The notes under the pieces were generated by a model. That model did not search any database. It was not told the origin of the DNA and saw nothing but the letters and a program-made list of their open reading frames with translations. 5,148 nucleotides of DNA, from assembly GCA_022573485.1 (NCBI GenBank), contig JACZTW010000270.1, positions 1-5,148 on the forward strand, given 5' to 3'. Position 1 is the stretch's first letter; the number at the start of each line of letters is the position of its first letter. The position numbers were made by a program, and so were the translations under genes. Shown here piece after piece: positions 1 through 5,148 of this stretch. The DNA comes from Planctomycetota bacterium. GTDB taxonomy: Bacteria > Planctomycetota > Phycisphaerae > UBA1845 > CAIVHJ01.

Positions 1-702
1 CATGCCGTCGGCGGCGATTTCCCTGGCCAACAGAGCCGATGCGAGATCCTTGTCAATGACCGCCGCTACGCCTTCGTATTGCCCGTCGTCATTGCGGACC
101 ACCGGCACGCCTCCTCCTCCACAGGTGATGACGATTTCGCCGCCGGCCACCAGTTTCTTGATGGCCTCCTTCTCCATTATCTCGATGGGTGCGGGCGACG
201 GCACCACGCGGCGGTACTGCCCGATGAGCACTTCGGTCATAGTCCAGCCGTCGTTGCGCTGCAATTCATCGGCAGCTTGCTTGTCGTAGAAACTGCCGAT
301 CGGTTTGGTCGGACGGTCGAACGCCGGGTCGTGCCGATCCACACAGATGGTTGTGACCACGGCCGTCACGCGGCCGGGCAGGCCTCGACGGTGAAGCTCG
401 TTGCCCAGACATTGGGCAATCATGTAGCCCATGCCGCCCTGAGTATCGGCGACGCAAATTTCCAGCGGCAGAGGATAGACCGTCGGTACGGACAACTCCA
501 CACGGCGCAACACTTTGCCCACCTGCGGACCATTGCCATGAGTAATGACGATGCGGTGGCCCGCCTCCATCAAATCGGCCAACGATTTGGCAGTTTCAGC
601 CGTGGTCTTGAACTGGCTCGGGATGTCGGGCGATTCGCCGGGCTTGGAGATGGCATTGCCGCCCAATGCGATGACAAGCAGTTTGGATTCGTTTGCACTC
701 AT
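1..702 (-). CDS. arcC: Carbamate kinase, C-terminus cut by window edge
   Basis: Carbamate kinase interconverts carbamoyl phosphate plus ADP with carbamate plus ATP in the cytoplasm. It is the ATP-yielding last step of arginine (deiminase) or other carbamoyl-phosphate catabolism. The reading frame opens at ATG 702-700 and stays open for 234 codons to base 1, so about 75 of the usual ~310 residues are missing. Family motifs of the amino-acid-kinase fold are visible: ALGGNAI at residues 12-18, THGNGPQVG at 54-62, TKPIG at 132-136, the glycine-rich CGGGGVPVV at 194-202, and VIDKDLASALLA at 215-226. The start is chosen because it leaves the usual short lead before LLVIALGGNA; no good Shine-Dalgarno sequence is seen upstream. 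It lies downstream of the ornithine carbamoyltransferase gene on the same strand, separated by 185 bp that are almost entirely an inverted-repeat element. An arginine deiminase gene is not in the window. The family call is firm; catabolic versus anabolic use is not decided. Confidence 0.95.
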   Translation of the reverse strand, partial: MSANESKLLVIALGGNAISKPGESPDIPSQFKTTAETAKSLADLMEAGHRIVITHGNGPQVGKVLRRVELSVPTVYPLPLEICVADTQGGMGYMIAQCLGNELHRRGLPGRVTAVVTTICVDRHDPAFDRPTKPIGSFYDKQAADELQRNDGWTMTEVLIGQYRRVVPSPAPIEIMEKEAIKKLVAGGEIVITCGGGGVPVVRNDDGQYEGVAAVIDKDLASALLAREIAADGM

Positions 703-726
703 ATCAGCAGTCGTTTCATGTCAGGC

Positions 727-886
727 AAGAGATTAACCGCAGAGAGCGCAGAGAGCGCAGAGAATACAGAAGTAAGCTCTGAGAGGCTGCCAGCATTTCC
801 CTTTTTCTCTTTTCTCTTTCCCATTTCTTCTTTCGTATTTCATCATTCTGCATTCTTCTCTGCGATCTCTGCGGTTAAATCTCTTT
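727..886. repeat. Inverted-repeat element (MITE/REP-like) between argF and arcC
   Basis: Arms of about 28-30 bp at 727-754 and 857-886 are reverse complements with one single-base bulge and one mismatch (G746 against T865). Both contain AACCGCAGAGA read inward from the ends. The left arm runs into three tandem 9-mers, CGCAGAGAG at 738-746 and 747-755, then CGCAGAGAA at 756-764. The core of about 100 bp has no coding sequence and includes an unbroken 27-base pyrimidine run at 796-822, followed by T/C-rich sequence with ATTC words. The right end abuts the argF stop codon (890-888), and the left end is 24 bp from the arcC start. No transposase is present, so it would be non-autonomous if mobile. 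In RNA from the minus strand the arms could pair as a long stem that might protect or separate the two messages. I recall similar CGCAGAGA words as dispersed repeats in planctomycete-like genomes, but cannot verify that here. Confidence 0.8.
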
Positions 887-887
887 A

Positions 888-1826
888 TCAGGATCCCGAA
901 AGCGCCACCATGATGGCCTTCTGGGCATGAAGGCGGTTTTCTGCTTGATCGAAGATGGCGGAGTTGGGCAGGCGTGACACGTCGTATTCGATTTCCTCGC
1001 CGTAGTGCGCCGGCAGGCAGTGCAGGATGATCGCATCCTTGTGCATGACCGAGAGCAGCTTGGAGTTTACTTGATAGTCTTTGAACTTCTGACTCCGGGC
1101 CTCCGCTTCGGATTCCTGCCCCATGCTGGCCCAGACGTCGGTATAGACCACGTCGGCACCTTTCGCGGCGCCGGCAGGATCATTGCTGACTTCAATGTGA
1201 GCACCGCTGCCATCCCCGATCTTCTGCGATTCCGCCAGCACCGCGCCGCTGGGTTCAAATCCGGGTGGCGTGACGACGGTCAAGTTCATGCCGACCAGAG
1301 CGGCGCCGAACATCAGCGAATGGGCGACGTTGTTGCCGTCGCCAATGTAGATCATGTGGATGCCCTTGAGCCGGCCCTTACGTTCCCGCACGGTCTGCAA
1401 GTCGGCCATGATCTGGCAGGGGTGCTCGAAATCCGACAGCCCGTTGATCACCGGCACGCCGGCGTGTTTGGCCAGGTCGGCCACGAGTGGATGCCCGAAG
1501 ACGCGGGCCATGATGATGTCCGCATAGCGCCCGAGCACGATGCCGATGTCCTCCACCGTCTCCCGCTCGCCGAGCTTGATGTCGCTGGGCGCGAGATAGA
1601 GGGCATGTCCGCCGAGCTGGGTCATGCCGGTCTCGAACGACACGCGCGTACGCAGAGACGGCTTCTGGAAGATCATGGCCAGCGTCTTGCCGGCCAGTCG
1701 GGGATGGGCTTTGCCCGATGCCGTCTCTTTTTTCAGGTCGGCCGCCAGATCGAGCACCGCGAGGACTTCGTCGCTCGAAAAGTCCGTCATGGAAACGAAA
1801 CTGCGCCCTTTGAGGCTTGAGATCAT
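888..1826 (-). CDS. argF: Ornithine carbamoyltransferase
   Basis: It transfers the carbamoyl group of carbamoyl phosphate to ornithine to give citrulline (arginine synthesis), or runs in reverse in arginine catabolism, where the gene would be called arcB. The 312-residue length is typical. Motifs in order (numbered from the chosen start): carbamoyl-phosphate loop SLRTR at 57-61 (STRTR in many relatives), RYADIIMAR at 100-108, HPCQ at 135-138, GDGNN at 162-166, the ornithine-specific DVWASMGQE at 230-238, and HCLP at 269-272 with the catalytic Cys. The SMG loop argues against aspartate or putrescine carbamoyltransferase. A GTG at 1859-1857 would add 11 residues. I prefer ATG 1826-1824 because GGAG (1838-1835) sits 8 nt before it, and because the GTG would abut a strong hairpin. 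The stop is TGA followed directly by TAA. The carbamate kinase gene follows on the same strand, so the pair shares the intermediate carbamoyl phosphate. The catabolic or anabolic role is unresolved. Confidence 0.95.
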   Translation of the reverse strand: MISSLKGRSFVSMTDFSSDEVLAVLDLAADLKKETASGKAHPRLAGKTLAMIFQKPSLRTRVSFETGMTQLGGHALYLAPSDIKLGERETVEDIGIVLGRYADIIMARVFGHPLVADLAKHAGVPVINGLSDFEHPCQIMADLQTVRERKGRLKGIHMIYIGDGNNVAHSLMFGAALVGMNLTVVTPPGFEPSGAVLAESQKIGDGSGAHIEVSNDPAGAAKGADVVYTDVWASMGQESEAEARSQKFKDYQVNSKLLSVMHKDAIILHCLPAHYGEEIEYDVSRLPNSAIFDQAENRLHAQKAIMVALSGS

Positions 1827-1834
1827 CGACTGAA

Positions 1835-1838
1835 CTCC
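1835..1838 (-). promoter_or_regulatory. Shine-Dalgarno that decides the argF start
   Basis: On the minus strand GGAG lies 8 nt before ATG 1826-1824. The alternative in-frame GTG at 1859-1857 has only GC-rich hairpin sequence before it and no site at proper spacing, which favours the shorter protein. Confidence 0.6.
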
Positions 1839-1860
1839 ACGGATAGATATCTTCAACACT

Positions 1861-1897
1861 CCCGCACCGCCGCCGTCGGGAAACCCTGCGGTGCGGG
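1861..1897 (-). promoter_or_regulatory. Strong hairpin in the argF leader
   Basis: CCCGCACCGC (1861-1870) and GCGGTGCGGG (1888-1897) form a perfect 10-bp GC-rich stem around a 17-nt loop, and the loop itself holds GGG-AAA-CCC (1878-1886). On the minus strand it is followed by AGTGTTGAAG, with no T-run, so it is not a standard intrinsic terminator for the upstream signalling gene. It begins 34 nt before the chosen argF start. It could be a 5'-end stabilising stem, an attenuation-type leader structure or a weak terminator; the sequence does not decide between them. Confidence 0.65.
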
Positions 1898-1899
1898 TT

Positions 1900-1928
1900 A
1901 TTGTACCGTTCCAAATCCGTCTATGGAA
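1900..1928 (-). promoter_or_regulatory. Possible argF promoter
   Basis: Minus-strand TACAAT at 1905-1900 matches five of six bases of a sigma-70 -10 box. With a 17-nt spacer the -35 position reads TTCCAT (1928-1923), which matches TTGACA poorly (two of six). If it is used, transcription would begin inside or just before the 5' arm of the leader hairpin. The call rests on the -10 match and the location only. Confidence 0.25.
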
Positions 1929-1994
1929 TCGTCCTTTGGACAGGCTCCACCGGGCAACATTGCAACTCCAGACATCCAGAAGAGGTACTTGTGT

Positions 1995-3686
1995 TCAAGA
2001 GGTGGTCTTGGCGCCGATCGCGCTGCGGATTTCGTTGATGAGCTGGTCTACCTTGAAGGGCTTGAACAGCACCGCCGACAGTCCCTCCTGGCGGGCGCGG
2101 ATGATCGAATGGTTGGGGTCGTAGCCGAAGCCGGTCATGAGGATGACGGGGCAATCGGCGTTGCGGTTCTTGGCTGCGGCGAAAACATCATAGCCGTTCT
2201 TGCCGGGCATCTTGATGTCGGTCAGAACCAAGTCGTAGGAGCGTTCGGCCAGCATACTGACGGCCTGAACCCCATCATGGGCGGTTTCCACATCGCAGCC
2301 GTAGCTCAATAGAACCTCGGCGATCGTATCCCGGATGGCGTCTTCGTCGTCGGCCACCAGCACCGTTTTTCCCGTCAGCACTGGATCATGCGGCAAGGTG
2401 GGCGTCTTCGATCCCAGCAGACCGCGGGTGGGTGCCGCGACGTCCTTGACGGACTGCTTCGCCTTCATCACATTGTCGCAGATGGCCTGCAGGCGATGGC
2501 GGAGGTCGTCGTCGCCAATATAGTCCTCCATCAGCGTGGTGGCGTCGGTGATGATATCGTTGAGCGGGGCTGCGATCTCGATTTGCACATTGCTGGCCAA
2601 TTTGCCGGTCGTGGTGGCCCGTTCGGTGATCAGCAGGTCAAACGTATTCAGCGCGATGGCAATGTAGCGGCAGAAAATGGCGGCAAACTGCCGGTCGTCC
2701 TCAGTAAAGGCCGCCAGTTGATCGCTTTCAACGTTGAGCACGCCCATGACTTCGTCCTGCATCTTGAGCGGCACGTTCAGGGACGACCTGGCCTCGACGA
2801 TGCCGGGCAGATACCTCGGATCCTTGCTGACGTCCGGGCAAATGTAGCTTCGCCCGGTAGTGGCGACATAGCCCGTAATGCCGTTGCCCTCCGTGGAGGC
2901 ATAAAGGTCGATCTCGGCTGCTTCGGGTGGCAAGTCGTAATTGATGAGCAATTCCAGCTTGTTCGTATTCTTGTCCAGCACGTAGATGGCGAAGTTGCTG
3001 AAGTGCATGATGTCGCGGGCGAAGTGGATGATTTTTTCTTCGAGGAGCGTCAATCGCTCGGAGACATCGAGTTTCGAGACTTGCTGGGCGTCCAGCCGCA
3101 TGACTTCGCGTCCGGCCTGGTCGATGGCGTTGATGCGGCGCTGCAACCTGCGGGCGGGGGTGACATCGGCGACGATGGCGGCGACTTGCCCGATCTCGCC
3201 GTCGGCCGTCATGATCGGGGCGGCTGTCACTTCATAATAGAAGTCTTCGCTGGCGCTCAAACTGAAATGCCGCGTGCGCAAGATCGACGCAGGGTCGATG
3301 TCGGCCTCCCATTGCGCCGCGAGCAGCTCCAGGCAGCAATCCACGATCTTGACGCGAAGCTCCTCGTTGACTTCGTTCAGCTGCTGATTCGACCACACGA
3401 ACTTTCCCTCTCGATCGACCACGCACACCCACTGATCGATCGCTTCGAGCACCGTGCTGGCCTGCTGGGCGACGAGGGCTTTTTCAAGGGGAACGAAATT
3501 CGACGTGTCGCTCAATACGAGGTCAAACCGCTCTTTGCCGATTCTTTCGACGGCTTCATCGAATGAATTGGCAAACTGAACGGAGGCGCTCTGCCCGAAC
3601 GCGTCCATGAGCTGTTCGTAATCATGCTCGGAGGATCGGACAATCAGAATGCGTTGCATGGCCACTTTTTTAGTGCTGACCCCCAT
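1995..3686 (-). CDS. PAS-GAF hybrid signalling protein with C-terminal receiver
   Basis: This is a cytoplasmic signalling protein of 563 residues; no membrane segment or signal peptide is seen. Domains: residues 11-72 look like the first half of a receiver (MQRILIV start, LVLSD with Asp60) but have RSS where the acidic pair belongs and lack the second half. A PAS-like domain follows at 75-177 (WVCVVDREGKFVWSN, ending IVADVT) and a GAF domain at 209-352 (GITGYVATTG, SSLNVPL, GVLNVES). A DHp-like helix at 353-417 retains the E and PLN of the H-box, but Ile369 occupies the His position, and no HATPase domain follows. The C-terminal receiver at 440-557 is complete: acidic pair Asp446/Asp447, phosphoacceptor Asp490, Thr518, Lys542. 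It therefore probably receives phosphate from another kinase and integrates PAS/GAF input; it has no DNA-binding or enzymatic output. ATG 3686-3684 is chosen for GGGGAG at 3698-3693; a TTG at 3800 and an ATG at 3659 are alternatives. Partner and signal are unknown. argF begins 168 bp downstream. Confidence 0.88.
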   Translation of the reverse strand: MGVSTKKVAMQRILIVRSSEHDYEQLMDAFGQSASVQFANSFDEAVERIGKERFDLVLSDTSNFVPLEKALVAQQASTVLEAIDQWVCVVDREGKFVWSNQQLNEVNEELRVKIVDCCLELLAAQWEADIDPASILRTRHFSLSASEDFYYEVTAAPIMTADGEIGQVAAIVADVTPARRLQRRINAIDQAGREVMRLDAQQVSKLDVSERLTLLEEKIIHFARDIMHFSNFAIYVLDKNTNKLELLINYDLPPEAAEIDLYASTEGNGITGYVATTGRSYICPDVSKDPRYLPGIVEARSSLNVPLKMQDEVMGVLNVESDQLAAFTEDDRQFAAIFCRYIAIALNTFDLLITERATTTGKLASNVQIEIAAPLNDIITDATTLMEDYIGDDDLRHRLQAICDNVMKAKQSVKDVAAPTRGLLGSKTPTLPHDPVLTGKTVLVADDEDAIRDTIAEVLLSYGCDVETAHDGVQAVSMLAERSYDLVLTDIKMPGKNGYDVFAAAKNRNADCPVILMTGFGYDPNHSIIRARQEGLSAVLFKPFKVDQLINEIRSAIGAKTTS

Positions 3687-4005
3687 CGGTGTCTCCCCAG
3701 TTGCGCCGTCGCCAATGGACGATCGCGAACGAAACAAAGCGTCGGATTGTAGCCGAGCACAAGGCCTGTGGGAACAGCTTTTCCCGATCGTTTTCTGCAA
3801 TTGGGCGGATTCTTCAGCCGCCCGATCGGAGATTCGCCGGCTGCTTCTCGCAGATCCTGGCTTCTTTATGAGGTGCGATCAAAGTTGGTTCCGGCACCGG
3901 CCCGAGCCGGCGTCACGTGCGCTGGAAAAGTCCGTGTTCACGTGGGGATCGAGCTTCGAGATTGCACCCTCCTTACCTCCACTTTCGCAAATCAGGCCGG
4001 GAATA
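3687..4005. other. Intergenic region upstream of the hybrid protein gene
   Basis: No gene is supported in these 319 bp; open frames crossing it on either strand show no family motif. It presumably carries the promoter for the signalling gene, but no convincing -35/-10 pair is visible; a TTGATC near 3880 on the minus strand has only a poor -10 partner. Small structures seen are GGGCGG (3803-3808) pairing with CCGCCC (3818-3823) over a 9-nt loop, CCGGC (3891-3895) with GCCGG (3906-3910), and two CACGTG palindromes at 3914-3919 and 3939-3944. None of the hairpins is followed by a T-run. Confidence 0.5.
3693..3698 (-). promoter_or_regulatory. Shine-Dalgarno that decides the hybrid protein start
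   Basis: GGGGAG on the minus strand lies 6 nt before ATG 3686-3684. The upstream TTG frame extension (to 3800) has no domain-like sequence, and the downstream ATG at 3659 has only a weak site. Confidence 0.65.
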
Positions 4006-4332
4006 TCAAGCGTCGTGTTTGCTGGGGACGCCTTTTTTGCCCTGGGCCTGACGACGAACAGGGGCCGACGCCCGTGCTGACGCCCGTGCCGACGCCAGTT
4101 CAGCATCGTAGCGGAGAGGCTGCTTCCGGGCCAAGTCGAGGTACAACGGCGCCAGGTCCGCTGCGGCCCGATCCGATGAACAATGCTCGACAGCCGTTCG
4201 GCGGGCCGACTCGCCGATTCGCGCCCGGAGAGGTTGGTCATTGGCCAGGGTGAGTACCGCGCGGGCGGTGTTTTTCGCTGTATTCGCGATCCAGACGTTT
4301 TCTGCGTGTCGGCCGGGCAAGCTTTCCAAGGC
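4006..4332 (-). pseudogene. Remnant of a GT4-type glycosyltransferase C-terminus
   Basis: The open frame ending at TGA 4008-4006 encodes ALESLPGRHAENVWIANT, then ARAVLTLANDQPLRARIGE, SARRTAVEH and LAPLYLDLARK. This follows the pattern of the last ~70 residues of group-1/GT4 sugar transferases: a nucleotide-sugar-site 'GEN..IA.T' segment, then 'A.AV..L..D..LR.R.GE.ARR', then the closing helix. The conserved Glu of the usual 'E.' pair and the whole N-terminal acceptor half (about 300 residues) are absent. The frame is closed by TAG at 4380-4378, and the 80 bp beyond, up to the tdk stop, are not glycosyltransferase-like in any frame. The only starts are TTG codons (4329, 4320) with no clear ribosome site. 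The tail after the homologous part is low-complexity Ala/Ser/Arg made by a 12-bp tandem repeat. Most likely this is a decayed, truncated gene. A small functional protein is unlikely, and the family call rests on pattern recall. Confidence 0.6.
4067..4096. repeat. Short 12-bp tandem repeat
   Basis: GACGCCCGTGCT (4067-4078) is followed by GACGCCCGTGCC (4079-4090) and then GACGCC (4091-4096), about two and a half units. On the minus strand it encodes the Ala-Ser-Ala-Arg repeats at the end of the glycosyltransferase remnant, outside the conserved part, and is probably slippage-derived. Confidence 0.75.
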
Positions 4333-4345
4333 CCGCGATCCCCGT

Positions 4346-4462
4346 TTGTTCCGTGCCCGTCCTCGACTGGCTGTTTGCTACTCGTTACTGGCTACCGCAT
4401 ACCGGCTACTTTGGCTGCGGCCGAAGGCGGCGCCCGGGTCTCTGCGGTAAGGAATCCTTGAG
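4346..4462. repeat. Repeat-like non-coding segment between tdk and the glycosyltransferase remnant
   Basis: TCTCTGCGGTAA at 4439-4450 matches TCTCTGCGGTTAA at 866-878, the inner end of the argF-arcC element, with one T missing. It starts 12 bp beyond the tdk stop. Next to it are near-identical words ACTGGCTAC (4387-4395) and ACCGGCTAC (4401-4409) spaced 14 bp apart, within CT-rich degenerate sequence. No partner arm is found nearby, so this would be half an element or a scar. The match is short, and chance is not excluded. No terminator with a T-run is seen for tdk. Confidence 0.4.
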
Positions 4463-5074
4463 TTATTGGGGTGGCTCAGCCAATCCGGTGGTGGCTGCGG
4501 GCTTGGGAGCAGCGGGGGGCGTGAAACACTTCTCGCAGCGCGGCTCGAACTCCTCCGGGCCGCCGACGAGGTTGTTGTCCAGCAGCGGCACCGTACGGTG
4601 CGTGCGGTTGGCCGGGCGGCCGCAGACCTTGCATTCGGCGGTCAGGACCGTAGTGTCGGCGATGCGGCTCAACCGTTCAACGTGGGGGAAAACGTCGCCC
4701 CACATGTCCAGGTCCAGTCCTGTGCAGATGACCCTCATGCCGCGCTTGGCCAACTCTTGGCAAACTTCGACGATCGCGTCGTCAAAGAAGTGGATTTCGT
4801 CAATGGCCACCACCTCGGCGTCGCCGACGCGGTTGAGGATCGCTCGGGCGCTTTCGACTGTCTGGGCGGTGGCGGTCCGGCGGTGGTGTGTGACGATGTG
4901 TGTCGGTGAGTAGCGATCATCGATCGCGGGTTTTAGTGTGACAATCCGTGTCGAGGGTGCCAGCGCCTCGATCCGCCGGATCAACTCCGTCGTCTTGCCG
5001 CTGAACATGCAGCCGATGATGAGTTCGATTTGGCATTCGGACAATGTTGTGACCGCCCGTTCGCTACGGAACAT
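4463..5074 (-). CDS. tdk: Thymidine kinase (type II)
   Basis: It phosphorylates thymidine (and deoxyuridine) with ATP to the monophosphate in the nucleotide salvage pathway, in the cytoplasm. Numbered from ATG 5074 (203 residues): P-loop GCMFSGKT at 21-28, KPAIDDRYS at 48-56, Walker-B-like DEIHFF at 92-97, TGLDLDMWG at 118-126, structural-zinc cysteines Cys148/Cys151 (CKVC) and Cys180/Cys183 (CEKC), and the substrate-lasso region GGPEEFEPRC before the last pair. A Pro/Ala-rich tail of about 19 residues follows. Deviations from the usual family pattern are Cys for Pro after the first P-loop Gly, His for Gln in DE.QFF, and Phe where a Tyr is common in the lasso. The start is uncertain: the frame continues without a stop to the window edge, with ATG also at 5143 and TTG at 5044 (193 residues, closest to family length). 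None has a clear Shine-Dalgarno sequence. Neighbouring genes suggest no shared pathway. Confidence 0.92.
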   Translation of the reverse strand: MFRSERAVTTLSECQIELIIGCMFSGKTTELIRRIEALAPSTRIVTLKPAIDDRYSPTHIVTHHRRTATAQTVESARAILNRVGDAEVVAIDEIHFFDDAIVEVCQELAKRGMRVICTGLDLDMWGDVFPHVERLSRIADTTVLTAECKVCGRPANRTHRTVPLLDNNLVGGPEEFEPRCEKCFTPPAAPKPAATTGLAEPPQ

Positions 5075-5148
5075 CCGCCAAACGGCAAGCCACCGGCGGA
5101 ACTCTTCACACTGACCTCGTCGCTTGACAGCGCCCAGCGACATCGTGC

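Noticed and set aside
738..764. CRISPR-like tandem repeat (CGCAGAGAG three times)
   Set aside because: The units are 9 bp and directly adjacent, with no spacers; they belong to the arm of the inverted-repeat element.
79..930. Long plus-strand open frame across carbamate kinase
   Set aside because: It lies antisense to the arcC gene and the repeat, and its translation is His/Arg/Gln-rich without family motifs; it is a GC-driven shadow.
1005..1820. Plus-strand open frame of 271 codons
   Set aside because: It is fully antisense to ornithine carbamoyltransferase, whose motifs are unmistakable on the other strand.
1861..1897. Intrinsic terminator for the hybrid protein gene
   Set aside because: The stem is strong, but the minus-strand sequence after it has no T-run; the short TTATTGT is on the plus-strand side, where no gene ends.
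2388..3566. Plus-strand open frame of 392 codons
   Set aside because: It is antisense to the PAS/GAF/receiver protein. Its composition reflects reverse-complement coding, and no domain is recognisable.
3687..3800. N-terminal extension of the hybrid protein from TTG 3800
   Set aside because: The extra 38 residues show no domain, and ATG 3686 has a strong GGGGAG at proper spacing.
3803..3823. GGGCGG/CCGCCC hairpin as a terminator
   Set aside because: The stem is only 6 bp with a 9-nt loop, with no T-run on either side and no gene ending close by.
3768..4253. Plus-strand open frame crossing the intergenic region into the glycosyltransferase remnant
   Set aside because: It has no family pattern, ends in low-complexity Pro/Thr from the 12-bp repeat, and competes with a recognisable minus-strand pattern.

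Overview
The window is GC-rich bacterial DNA, and every gene I can support lies on the minus strand. Reading in the direction of transcription (high to low coordinates) the order is: thymidine kinase (tdk), a truncated glycosyltransferase C-terminus, a multidomain PAS/GAF/receiver signalling protein, ornithine carbamoyltransferase (argF/arcB), and carbamate kinase (arcC), which runs off the left edge. The organism cannot be fixed from this sequence alone. The GC content, the hybrid receiver protein, and the intergenic repeat built on TTAACCGCAGAGA and CGCAGAGAG words suggest a planctomycete or a similar environmental bacterium. That is inference from memory, with low confidence.

Right part (4006-5148). 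A type II thymidine kinase with P-loop and zinc-binding cysteines ends at 4463. Just downstream, about 120 bp of non-coding DNA holds a 12-bp match to the end of the repeat seen at 727-886 and a short degenerate repeat. It leads into an open frame that resembles only the last ~70 residues of a GT4-type glycosyltransferase. This looks like a gene that lost its N-terminal part, with the break close to repeat-like DNA.

Middle part (1995-4005). After a 319-bp stretch without a gene comes a 563-residue signalling protein: an incomplete receiver-like N-terminus, PAS, GAF, a DHp-like segment whose phosphorylatable His position appears to be Ile, no ATPase domain, and a complete C-terminal receiver. 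It is probably a phosphorelay receiver or sensor module that cannot autophosphorylate.

Left part (1-1994). Ornithine carbamoyltransferase and carbamate kinase are adjacent and co-directional. Their reactions meet at carbamoyl phosphate: phosphorolysis of citrulline followed by ATP formation in arginine catabolism, or the reverse direction for synthesis. Ahead of argF is a perfect 10-bp-stem hairpin next to a good -10-like hexamer. Between argF and arcC lies an inverted-repeat element of about 160 bp (MITE- or REP-like) that fills nearly the whole intergenic gap. I see no defence system, CRISPR array, tRNA or rRNA, and nothing that I would call an undescribed system. The most rewarding items are the repeat element inside the carbamoyl-phosphate gene pair, the His-less hybrid protein and the glycosyltransferase remnant.
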